NCBI GenBank assembly: GCA_949710005.1
Contig: OX453275.1
Location: 14,161,299 to 14,225,298 of the forward strand
Length of the DNA: 64,000 nucleotides
Source: Ricordea florida
Taxonomy: Eukaryota > Cnidaria > Anthozoa > Corallimorpharia > Ricordeidae
Direction of reading: 5' to 3'
A model generated the notes under the pieces. The model worked only from the letters and a program-made list of their open reading frames with translations, ran no database searches and was not told the DNA's origin. The position numbers were made by a program, and so were the translations under genes. Positions 34,826-44,529 of this stretch are shown piece after piece (position 1 is the first letter of the stretch; each line of letters starts with the position of its first letter).

Positions 34826-35098
34826 TGAAGAGTTTGCTGCTGGCCAAGCCTCAAGGCTCAGCTGACATTACCGCTGGCCGACAGGCTCAAGAGAGTGTCG
34901 GCCATCTTGTTTATGTTGTATGTCCTGTATTCGGTTAGGGATTTTAGCTTGCCACTTATTTCCTGTAAGTCCTATTGTCATCGTTGTTATTTCCCTTTTA
35001 TCATTATCTTACTGTTATGTATTTACGTCGTAGGACTCCTTCATCGTTCCGTGAATTGAATTAAACTAGCGTTCCACTTCGAGGAGTGTCTTACTTCA
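34826..35098 (+). repeat. 3' LTR
   Basis: Identical to the 5' LTR except for one base, followed by the CTTTT target duplication (35099-35103). Confidence 0.95.
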
Positions 35099-35257
35099 CT
35101 TTTGAGGTCTCTTTTGCTATTATTCTATTACGAAATTATCACTACGTTTCAAATGACTGCCACTTGTTTAATTACCGTGGGTGGTTCTTGCTAACGAGAA
35201 ACAAACTCAGTTAGATCCAACCTTGCTTATTTGTGATCTGCTCTGCATTTTTTCCAG

Positions 35258-38200
35258 TGTTCAAGACATGATTCCACAGTCCCTAGAGGTAAGGCAAACC
35301 ATGTTAATAATTACTGTACGTTAACTTTAGCCCCGGCAAGTACATATAGTATTGTGATTTCTTGCCCTCTCCTCAAAAGCCCCAAACTTTATACATAATA
35401 CTGTTTAAAACATAATATCAGACTTGAGAGGCAGAGATCAGTTTAAAAAAAAAGAAAATAGTTTATGTCATTCATCAAAACAAATTTTCTAACGGGACGA
35501 AAGCACTTTCGTTTCTACTGAAATTTTTCTACATCTCAGTCATGTGTAAGACATGAAAATGTTTAACCCATGTGAGTTGTAATCTCGCTTAAGAAGCGCA
35601 ACACGCTTCCTTGCGAGTCTCATCCTACTTTTATGTTGTAGTATAGATACAGTAATTTCTTTAGTCCTCATATTCTTATTGTTTGGAAATAAAATGATAA
35701 TAAAATGTCGTTCTCTCGGTTAATTCACTGAGCAACGGGTGAAGACTAACACTGCAAATTCAGTGGAACTAGACCAGCTAGTCAATAAGGACCGCATCAC
35801 TGATCAAACCACTTTACCCAGAAACTTTCCACTATTATGGGGAAAGGCACTGATTGCATTTATGTTTCAACCCAAATTCTCTAGGCAATGTGGCTTTAAA
35901 TGTAAACCACACAATACATAGTACATCCTTGGAGACTATTCTTACTGAACATCCCCGAGACAAAAAAAATTCCTTCAAGTGGCATTATACATTAATCAGT
36001 GTTATCAAACAATCATTCTTGCATACTGAGGTGACATTAATTTTAACATTAATTTTGTCCTTCTCAATCTAAATGCTTGACTCTGTACATGGCCAGCATT
36101 GTCCATAGCAACATGCACCCAATGAAATCAGCCAATATAATGCATTTTGTACAATGTACAGGCATACCAATAAATCTGTTGCATATTTTGCTATAATAGT
36201 TATTTTAAAGCACTGCAAACAATATAAAAACGTGTCTGCAGTTTCTGGGTATTTTGTGTGACTACCAAATACAGAGACTTGTAGCTAAAAAACATAGACC
36301 AGCAGCTGCTTCCCTCCATAAAAACAAGGAAAAGGTGTGGCTATAACTCTTTATGAAACAACTGAAGAATGGTGTGTTCCCACTGATGTCAGCATATAAC
36401 CTTTTTCTGTGTGGGAGCAAGAAGTAAATAAGTAATTTTGTTGGTTTAACGTGATGATCTCTATCATTTTAGCAGGATCCAGAGGCTGATCTGACAAGGT
36501 GAGGTTTGTCTTAAATTTATTTGACACTATAACTTTATCACAAAAAGTACTGGCCTAAAATTTTGGCTATTTTGTGTTTTTGTTTTTCCAGTGTTGTCTA
36601 CCTTGATGATTCTATATTTATGCACTCAGCCAACTAAATCAACTCAGAGGAAATATAGTGCAGTACCCTATCCATCACTGGGCCCATTACTAACAAAGTA
36701 AACAATGTGGCACAATGACAAAAATGCACACTTGACACTTCCAATATTCATACAACTAACAATTTGCTGATTGAAAATAATTTTCTCTTTCTTTTTTACC
36801 AGGATTGAGCAAATAGAGGAAATTATAAGAAATAATCATTTCTACTATGTGGTATGTGTACTTGCTAGTAATGCTGTAGAAAAATGCTGTAGAAAAATTA
36901 ATATATTATCACGCCCAATTCAATAAAATCAAAATTAACAGTTGTCAACTCCACCCTCATGCACTCCTTTCTCCATATTCCCTCCACAAAATGTTGAAAT
37001 AGTAAAACAAAAATAATCATCACATCATTATTTTAATTTGAATACAATCCTAAATTGAGAGAAGTCATCACTTCCTCACTGTAGTCTTGACTTCAATCCC
37101 CAAACACCCTCTGTGCAATGTTGACAGCTAATAATTCAAACAGCCAGAGATGTAATATTGTTCAGGGGAAAGTGAGGCCCCTTGTGTAATATGGGTAATA
37201 ATGCTTAAGGACACTGGCCACAAGCACTACACTTTAAGTCATCCATCACATAATTAACCAGCCAAAATATAAAATCGCCAAAGCCAGAGCAAATAAATCA
37301 AGCAAATCCTAACTGCACTGAACAGCTGTGCAAACAGTAAATTATATGGTGTGTATACTCTATCTGATCAATATTGACTTACATGTAGAGTAATTGCAAA
37401 TGAAAAAAAAAACTGAATCCTTATAAAATGTTTCTGGAATAGATAAATTTTTCAGCTGTCACTAATATCTCATACAGTGCTGCTCAGAATTAAGCGCTAC
37501 ATGTACCAAGGCTTCTTAAAGACACGAAAGGAGACCACATGCTTGTAAAACTGAAGAACTTATGAGGGCTTAAAATGGAGCTTGTCAAATCTGTGTTCCT
37601 TGGAATTGTTTATAAATGCTCCTGCATTCCAACATCTTTTTTGTATGGCATTTTGATACTTGTAGTCACATGTGCTTTGTGAAATCCATCAAATTTTCGA
37701 ACAAAGGGACATTGTATTTCCCCCTGGTTACAAAATTATTTTAATCAAAAGTCTTTGTTCATGACACAATAAATCAAGTTGTTGTACTGCAAGCAGCACT
37801 CAAACCTCCTTGGAGTTTGACAATGACTGCATTTACATGATATGTTGATATGTCCTCTAATAAGGTAGGCAATCAACTAATCTCTTCGTTTTTCTAAAAG
37901 CTTATTTCATAAATGTTAAAACCGAAAACAGAAAAGATGTTTCAATTTGATGTTTCACTTCGCTTTGCTCTTAGGACACTAAAAAAAATCTCTATGGGTC
38001 CTAGTTCTAGCAAGGGTGTGGGTTGTTTTGTTCACGATATTCTGGTTCACGATCAGTTTTGATTCCACTTTTCTCCAGAAGTTTTGACTCCAAATTTCAG
38101 AATTATTTATTCTTAGTGAATGCCATAAACATCCACCTTGATCAGACTGTTTAGCGTTGTCTCAGATCTAGTATTCTTGGGTTGATACTTTTCTCCATTC

Positions 38201-38678
38201 TCATCATCTCCAGTGGCTTAATGATAGTAAACTGATACAATAGGATGAAGGAAGGATTAGAAGGATGATGTAATTTTCTTTCCTAGCAAAAAGTAAAACA
38301 TTCCATTACTGTAAACTTTAATCATCCCAAATATCACATAGAGTATACTTAACATATAAATATTTTGACATGATCTCCCAAATCCCTCAAATTGTATGAA
38401 AGACAGAAAAAAATAGATGTTTTCGCTTAGCAATCTGATTACACATTTTCAAAACCTAAGAAGTGGCTTAGATAATTCTATGTAGCTGAATCTGCTTCCC
38501 GGTAACACAATTCAGGGTTTTGGTTTTGACCACTCTCAAAATTAGTAAATAAGGAACTGAAGCAATGTCTCTTTTTCCTCAGGAGGACCAAAGGCCCAGA
38601 TCAGAGAACATTCCAAACATGGTCATTTTTTTTCTGCTACTGCTGCTACTCATACGGCATAGCACAGGTTCGCGCTGA
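35258..38678 (+). CDS. Partial duplicate of the tail-anchored protein gene (alternative exon chain)
   Basis: Four exons join in phase: 35258-35288, 36476-36498, 36803-36851 and 38583-38678. The peptide reads QDMIPQSLEDPEADLT, then RIEQIEEIIRNNHFYYV, then EDQRPRSENIPN and a hydrophobic run MVIFFLLLLLLI with tail RHSTGSR. The last exon is clearly a duplicate of 26314-26412; the 0-2-0 phase pattern equals that of the upstream gene. No start exon was found: the first listed exon needs two bases from an upstream exon. It could be a second gene whose 5' end I missed, a set of alternative 3' exons of the gene at 23602, or a decaying copy. A further acceptor at 36591 leads to a short terminal exon (YLDDSIFMHSAN). 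Confidence 0.35.
36852..38582. other. Intron-like sequence, no other gene
   Basis: AT-rich; from 37970 it is the duplicated intron of block B. Nothing else recognised. Confidence 0.4.
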
Positions 38679-38894
38679 GAGAGCTGTTTATTACCGATGT
38701 CAGCCAGGACATCTTCGATATACTGTACAGAAGATTTGTTGAACACTGTCTTGAAGACCAGTGAAAGTTGTTAGTCAGGACTAAATAAATCTGTACTTAT
38801 CTTTAACCATTTAAGCTTTAATCTGTTTTAGAAAACAATCCTAAGAAATTACGCACGCTAATTGGTTAGAATTCATGTTTCTATTAAACAATTA

Positions 38895-39205
38895 GATTAT
38901 GAGCTCGAGATTTCTATCGCGCGATAGTTGACGAGGGCGCAGCCCGAGTCAACTATCACGCATAGAAATCGAGAGCGAATAATCTAATTGTTTTAGTATA
39001 AATCTACTAGTCCTTCAAAATTTTGTCTTTTCTGGAACAGCCTCGACCAGTAAACTGCCTAAATCTTCTACACGGACACTTCGAAAACGTGAAGAAGCGG
39101 CCGCCATTACGCTACTCACTATCTATCACAGAATAGATAGTGAGTAGCGTAGCCAATCAGAGCGCGGCATTTGTGATAGAACACTAGTAGATTTATACTA
39201 AAACT
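38895..39205. repeat. Two adjoining fold-back MITEs
   Basis: First hairpin: AACAATTAGATTATGAGCTC..GTTGAC pairs with GTCAAC..CGAATAATCTAATTGTT (38895-39000). Second: TTTTAGTATAAATCTACTAG (about 38988) is the perfect inverse of CTAGTAGATTTATACTAAAA (ends 39204). Between them 39109-39126 and 39133-39150 form an 18-bp perfect hairpin with a 6-base loop. Confidence 0.8.
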
Positions 39206-39327
39206 TGATAGAAACACAGAACTAGCACGAGCTGTTGACGCGGCAAAGAGAATTTACATTTTGGTCATCAAAGTTAACAATTTGTTTTCCTTTTTTCGTC
39301 GCGGTGAAATAGCAAACATGTTCTTCT

Positions 39328-39478
39328 TGTTTCTATCGAGTTATAGAAACACTTGTGAAAGTTTGGGAGAACTCAAAAATGCTGTGGAAACACTCGCCTT
39401 CGGCTCGTGTTCCCACAGCTGTGATTTCTCGTTCTCCCAAACTTCCACTCGTGTTTCTATAACTCAATAGAAACACGG
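39328..39478. repeat. Long hairpin repeat
   Basis: TTTCTATCGAGTTATAGAAA and GTTTGGGAGAAC in the left arm pair with GTTCTCCCAAAC and TTTCTATAACTCAATAGAAA in the right arm around CACTCGCCTTCGGCTCGTGT. The open frame across it comes from this palindrome. Confidence 0.8.
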
Positions 39479-39900
39479 TACATGTTTTCTATTTCTTAAA
39501 CACCGTTTCTGCAGTTGAGTACTTTACTGCTCAGTCCCTCACCAAATAATATTTTGCTAATTATATTAAGGTACCAACAACCTTCACAATCATCATGACC
39601 TTGTTCAGTCAGAACAAGGAGTACCCCAAAAGCAACACATTACTGCTGCAAGCCACCAGGCCAGCAGCACACTAATCTTTCGTGAGCCTGTGGTTTGTTG
39701 GGTTCCCTGACGTTTATTTTATGTCAGCAATCTCAATTTGTTTTTCACAATGATTTTAAGCAAGACTACGTCCAGCAGTGTCATAACTTGCATGCACATG
39801 TGCCTGGATCCCTTTTGGGCTTTTGCATCCATGCCACGGGCTCCTTTCTCGGATTGCTTCTTCAAGTTAAGGTGAGTGTCTTTGCATTTGCAAATGAATC

Positions 39901-40730
39901 ATGCTAAATTCAAACTTATTTGTTGCTGGAAGAATTCATCAAGGTCATGAACAACTGAGTGACATTTCACAGCAAAGACAATGCTCTTTTATGAGAGCTA
40001 ACTAGAAAACCTAACGGTTCATTTAGCTCCCCAGCTCGCATTCATTCTAAACCGCATATGTAATATCTTTGACTGCCTTAACAAGAGTGCAAAAATCCAG
40101 TGTCAGTACATTTATATGAGCTAAATAAAACATTATTAGTCGGGCAACCGACTATAGGTTTACCCTCGAGTTTCATCGCAAATGGCAGTCACGTGCAATG
40201 GGGAATACCGCAGACACATAATACGGGCACAAACTTCTTTCTACGATGTCGAAGTCGATGGCGAATATGTTGAAAACAAATGGTGTCATCTTTTCTACGC
40301 TCAAACATACAGACCCACAAACCGTTCGCGGTAGACCCACTCTAAAAGATGGCGTGTGTAATGAGCGTATATTTCGAAACGGGTCGTTCCGTGAACTGAA
40401 AATAGCAAAAGAATCAAATGATTTAGCGAATGTCTCACTAGAATCAAACTAGACACCGCACCATAAGTGGTCAACGCTCATAACTGCGCGTCTACCTGTT
40501 GCCCGACTTACGATCTTAGATCGTCTTGTTATTATTATTATTATTATTATGAGTTTTTCAGCACTGTTACGTGCTGAGAGTTTGCCAATTGAACAACAGA
40601 CCGCCTCAACTGTAGATCAGATTCTTGAAAAAGAAAATAAATTCTATTTTGATGCTCTTGAAAGTAGATTCTACCCCTGACACAGACACCTTGTCCTTGG
40701 ATTATCTGCCCAATGTGGTGTGTTGCATAT
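39901..40730 (+). pseudogene. Cysteine-protease-like (C76/OTU-like?) exon split by a retroposon
   Basis: 39901-39995 reads MLNSNLFVAGRIHQGHE..SDI and RQCSFM; the text resumes at 40551 as SFSALLRAESLPIEQQ, STVDQILEKENKFY and, after a frameshift near 40675, SLDYLPN. A homologous stretch is intact in order at 49547-49892, so the 551 bp between (39996-40546) are an insertion flanked by TTATGAG. The motif G.IHQG..RFSD.SRGRQC..MSLSALL, with a Cys after RQ, recalls the N-terminal nucleophile region of papain-like deubiquitinase domains (peptidase C76 type) in large uncharacterised cnidarian proteins. That assignment is from memory and tentative. Clearly non-functional. Confidence 0.5.
39996..40546 (+). 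mobile_element. Retroposon with (ATT)n tail and 7-bp target duplication
   Basis: TTATGAG occurs at 39989-39995 and 40547-40553, bracketing 551 bp that end in an (ATT)n run. Target duplication plus a simple-repeat tail indicate target-primed insertion of a LINE- or SINE-like RNA on the plus strand. Most of it (40163-40526) is repeated inverted at 59459-59987. The 68-codon frame 40246-40452 is the truncated version of a 128-codon frame in that copy. Confidence 0.75.
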
Positions 40731-41326
40731 CGAGATATATTTAAAATATTGAGACAATTTAAATGATTTGTACACCTGGGCCAGGTTGTTCAAGGCTAGT
40801 GTGAAATTTAGATGCGGATATGTGAGCTTTAAAAGCATATTCAGTATAATCTTTTGGAACACAATTTGATGATCTTATCAATGCACAAGTCCATCAAGGC
40901 TATGTGTAAGGCAGCAGCAATTAATTTTAGTTTTCATATTCAGGGTTATATACAGGATTTAATCAGTTAACAGAGGCAGATTTCGTTTATGTCAGTTACC
41001 TCTGACTAATATAATCTATCGTGACCTGCTCCTGTATACTCCTAATCCTAACTAATCATGAAATGTCAATCAAGTTAGTTTAAGCCAATCAAAATTAAGT
41101 GTATCGCATGCATGCATTGTAACCGATCCTTGGCCCACTAATTTCAAATTGAGAGCTGAATTGAAGTTGTTGAAGTAGACTTGTTTAGCTTGGTGACCTC
41201 ATAGTTGAACTATATTTTTTTATGGTGTTTGCGCTTGTTTTCTGATATATGAACTGAACAATTTAGTGTTGTAGACATCACCAACATTGTCCTTGACAAG
41301 TTTGATGGCATACTAAAGGAAATGAT
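40731..41326. other. No gene seen
   Basis: AT-rich sequence without repeats matching elsewhere in the window. Confidence 0.35.
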
Positions 41327-41328
41327 TA

Positions 41329-41747
41329 CAGTCGATTGCATCTACCCGTGAACGCACGCGCTCAAAACATGTTTTCACGTGACGTCAAACGTCTGAGTTT
41401 CAGGCGTCAAACTTTGAAGTTATCCCGCCCAAATGTGAAGTTATCCTCGGCACTGCTCAAAGGGAAGATGTTTTCAATCAACAAGAAAGGAAGAAATTAT
41501 CAAAAAGGTGTCCCACTTTCAAGCGATTAGCGGAATCAAATAAAAGAACTTGCGCAGGATTATTGTTTTTCAGAAGATGGGAGAAGATTATGCATCAGCA
41601 ATGGTGCAGTTTCAAAAATCGTTATTCGAGGGAACTTCACATTTGGGCGGGAAAACTTCAAAGTTTGACGCCTGAAACTCAGACGTTTGACATCACGTGA
41701 AAACATGTTTTGAGCACGTGCGTTCACGGGTAGATGCAATCGACTGT
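41329..41747. mobile_element. Tc1/mariner-type MITE with ~120-bp terminal inverted repeats
   Basis: The ends read CAGTCGATTGCATCTACCCG inward from both sides and stay paired for roughly 120 bp with few mismatches (through ..AACGTCTGAGTTTCAGGCGTC.. to AAATGTGAAGTT). TA flanks both ends (41327-41328, 41748-41749), and CAGT termini with TA duplications are typical of the Tc1/mariner group. The 419-bp element has no transposase. Confidence 0.9.
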
Positions 41748-41749
41748 AA

Positions 41750-42289
41750 TTGCCTTGTAAAATGAAAGGAAAGGCAATGAGGCAAAAAATTTTGGAGACA
41801 CTTTATGATGCAGAGATTAGAGCTTCTTCAGGTACATTGTAAACCCCTTCCTTTATAGTTTGCTGTTGTAGGATACAAACAACAAGCTAGCAACAATCAT
41901 GCAACATTTTAATTTACCTTTGTTCCCATTTTTTTTAATTTACCTAGTTATTTAATACCTATTCTCTCCTTTTTTGTTCATGTCTTCATCATCTAAAACG
42001 CTGCACAACCGTGTGGAAAATCAAAGATATCGACAACATGCACCAAAACAGTCCGCAACAAGAGGAGCTCCACGAAACTTAGAAAACTGGACAGACAGTT
42101 GAACTGGTTAGCATCTAAGAAGGAAACCCTGTCTGATAAGAAGCCTTTCATAATGCTAGCATCATTAGACACTATAGTGAGGCAAAAGAGCATGAAGGAA
42201 TTTTTTACGGAACCTCGAACATTATTACTAGAAGATGAACATGAAAGTAGGAGAGGATTGAAGAAATTAATTTATTTTAAAATAAATAC
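41750..42289. other. Unassigned stretch with one possible coding segment
   Basis: 42040-42290 is open and reads STKLRKLDRQLNWLASKKET and on to EFFTEPRTLLLEDEHESRR, hydrophilic and plausible as an exon, but no acceptor, donor or partner exon is convincing and the family is not recognised. Confidence 0.3.
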
Positions 42290-43020
42290 AGTACTCAGGT
42301 GATTATACAAAATCGCCGCTCTGATTGGTTTGGTATATCGGATTATCAGCCGATAATCACCTCGATGAACAAAATGGCTGCCAGTTGTTTGCGCGCTTTT
42401 CATGAAATAATTTTTTTTCATGTTGTACAATGCTTTTTCTCTTCTTTTTTTGAAATAAGGCGGAAGGTCTGTATATGGGAAAAAACTGTACTCAAGACCA
42501 AGGGCACAGGTTTTTCCTATGCGGACCGACCTGGCCCAGTAAATACTGTAACTTGTTTATTTTTTTTGGATGTCTTCCTTTTTAAGTAAGAAAAGAGATA
42601 GGAAATTGCTACAGCAGGGAAAAGATCTACCCCAGGAGCCATATCATAAAAAGGTGGACCAGTCACTCGCGCATGATTGCATGGCCAACCAAGTTTGAGG
42701 ATTAAGGATTTCAGCCTGCTCAGATGCTTGAGAAAAAAATTAATACTATTTAACAATTATTCGCCGAAGGCGAAGTGATTCTCGGTGAATATTCACCGGG
42801 AATCACTGAGCCTGAGGCGAATAATTGTTTTAGTATAAATACACAGGTGATTATTTCAAAAAAGAAAAGAAAAGCATTTTACAACACAAAAAAGTTCTAT
42901 TTCATCAAAAGCGCGCGAACGACTGGCAGCCATTTTTTTCGTCGAGGTGATTATAGGCTGATAATCCGAGATAGCGAACCAATCAGAGCGCACGATTTTG
43001 TATAATCACCTAAGTATTTA
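42290..43020. mobile_element. Large fold-back element with an inner hairpin element
   Basis: The left arm from AGGTGATTATACAAAATCG (42298) is the imperfect inverse of the right arm ending CGATTTTGTATAATCACCT (43010). Pairing continues through CTCTGATTGGTT, CGGATTATCAGCC, ATAATCACCTCGA and AATGGCTGCCAGT for about 200 bp. Within it 42752-42833 is a separate hairpin (AACAATTATTCGCC..GGCGAATAATTGTT), like that at 18489-18533. Non-coding. Confidence 0.85.
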
Positions 43021-44529
43021 TGCTAATATGTTATATCGCATACATCTGCATACTTAATGTGTATGTCAAAATGTAGTTACATGTTACATCACCATCTATT
43101 ATAGACAGTTTGTGACAAAACCATAAATGCATGTGCCTTAATTCAAAATGTTTATATCACTTTAATAATATGCATGTACATGTAACTTATGCATGACATA
43201 CAGGTATAGTGACAGCCTGCATTACCAGCTACTGTATACAGCCAAAGGTTCTTGATAAAACAGTGCATGCAAACTGTACAATCACTTCCTTTATAGGACC
43301 TCAATTTACTCAACACATGTTTTAGGGATAACACACTACTGGACATGCATAGCCAAGAATGTTCGACCACATGATCAAAATTACATCACATTTTTTTAAT
43401 TATTTTTCTATTTTCTTAATTTTTTTTTACCACAGAAAAAAAGAGAAAAGCAAAGATGAAATACAGAAAGTACACTAAAGCAAGTGGTGAGGAAGGCCAA
43501 AAAGAAACCATAAGGCTTGTAGATATTGGGCTCCCTCAAAGTACATGTATAAAAGCATACGTTTATCAGGCCAGGATCAAGTGTATACAGATTAATTACA
43601 TGACAACTGATATAAAGGGGACAACTAGTATAAGTATGTATCAATGAAGTAAAGTAGCAAATGTAACACCAAATGATGAAACACTTTGAAGAAACCGATA
43701 TCTACCGTTATATTTATGTGTGTGCAATACGCAATTTTTCTTCCCAAAATGCACATTCAAATTTGCAATGCGTATTATACACAAATCCTATTGTTTTCCT
43801 GTAAATAGAGCTGCAAATCCGCTCAAAGAAAACATCTTTCGTGCTTCAAACTTCTCTGCTTTAGTAACCTGGCAGTTTAACTTGACAGACAGCTCATTTG
43901 TTTATCGAGTTGTTTTCAAAGAGTCCCAACCTTCTTTCCTGTTTTGTTTGTTTTATAAAACCACTTTTTATGTATTCACACTTCAGAAGGTTTGCTTGAA
44001 ACCATCACGTTTGATTTTGTAAGCATTTTACAAAAATTATGGTTAAAATGACCACATACGCAAGTGCTGCTAAACCAGGTAAAATGTTCGTATATGTGCG
44101 ATAATATTAAACTTATCACAAATCCAGCGTAGCTGAAAGAAACTTCTAAGAAGTACAAGATAAGTTGTACAAGAAATTTGTACCCAGAAATTAGGAAAAT
44201 CTAGCTTTAGGACCCAAAAATTAGAGGTTATACACAGGATCAACTTCACGGGTAAATACAGTAGGATTTTGTATGGAAACTCCCGTGAAGAAGCAACTTC
44301 TTTTGGTATTGTAATAAAGATTTAGCAAACTTTGAATCCTAGAGACTTCAATAAAAAACTTTTCAGAGAATTAACCTTTAGTTTTTGCTGTGAACTTTTT
44401 CTTGTTTAATTAATTGTTTTGGAAAGGCATACTCAAAAGTTAGGGTGTGTATTATACACAGGTGCATGTTATACAGTACACGCATAAATACAGTATTATA
44501 ATATATTTATATAATTATAATTAATAGTT
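43021..44529. other. No recognisable gene
   Basis: AT-rich. Open frames up to 100 codons (43720-44022) have no family resemblance. Confidence 0.4.

Larger units (their letters stand above)
29835..35098 (+). mobile_element. Ty3/gypsy-type LTR retrotransposon, nearly intact
   Basis: Two 273-bp LTRs (29835-30107, 34826-35098) begin TG and end CA and differ at one base. A 5-bp target duplication CTTTT flanks the element (29830-29834 and 35099-35103). Inside is one gag-pol frame from 30118 to 34779, broken only by a TGA at 32848. A purine tract GGGGGGGA (34818-34825) abuts the 3' LTR. The order protease, reverse transcriptase, RNase H, integrase is that of Ty3/gypsy. The near-identical LTRs indicate a recent insertion, here in the spacer between the two copies of the duplicated gene. 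GC content is clearly higher than the flanks. Confidence 0.95.
37970..39655 (+). repeat. Segmental duplication, block B
   Basis: Homologous to block A (24380-26825). The exon corresponding to 24903-24976 is present near 38484 but disrupted, that for 25909-25963 is deleted, and the terminal exon is kept. A cluster of fold-back elements (38895-39480) is inserted before the match resumes at about 39570 (ACCTTCACAATCATCA). Confidence 0.85.

Noticed and set aside
30170..34847. Many long frames on both strands within the Ty3 element
   Set aside because: They overlap Gag-Pol in other frames, a result of its higher GC content.
39261..39470. 69-codon frame as a small gene
   Set aside because: It runs through both arms of a long hairpin and is explained by the palindrome.
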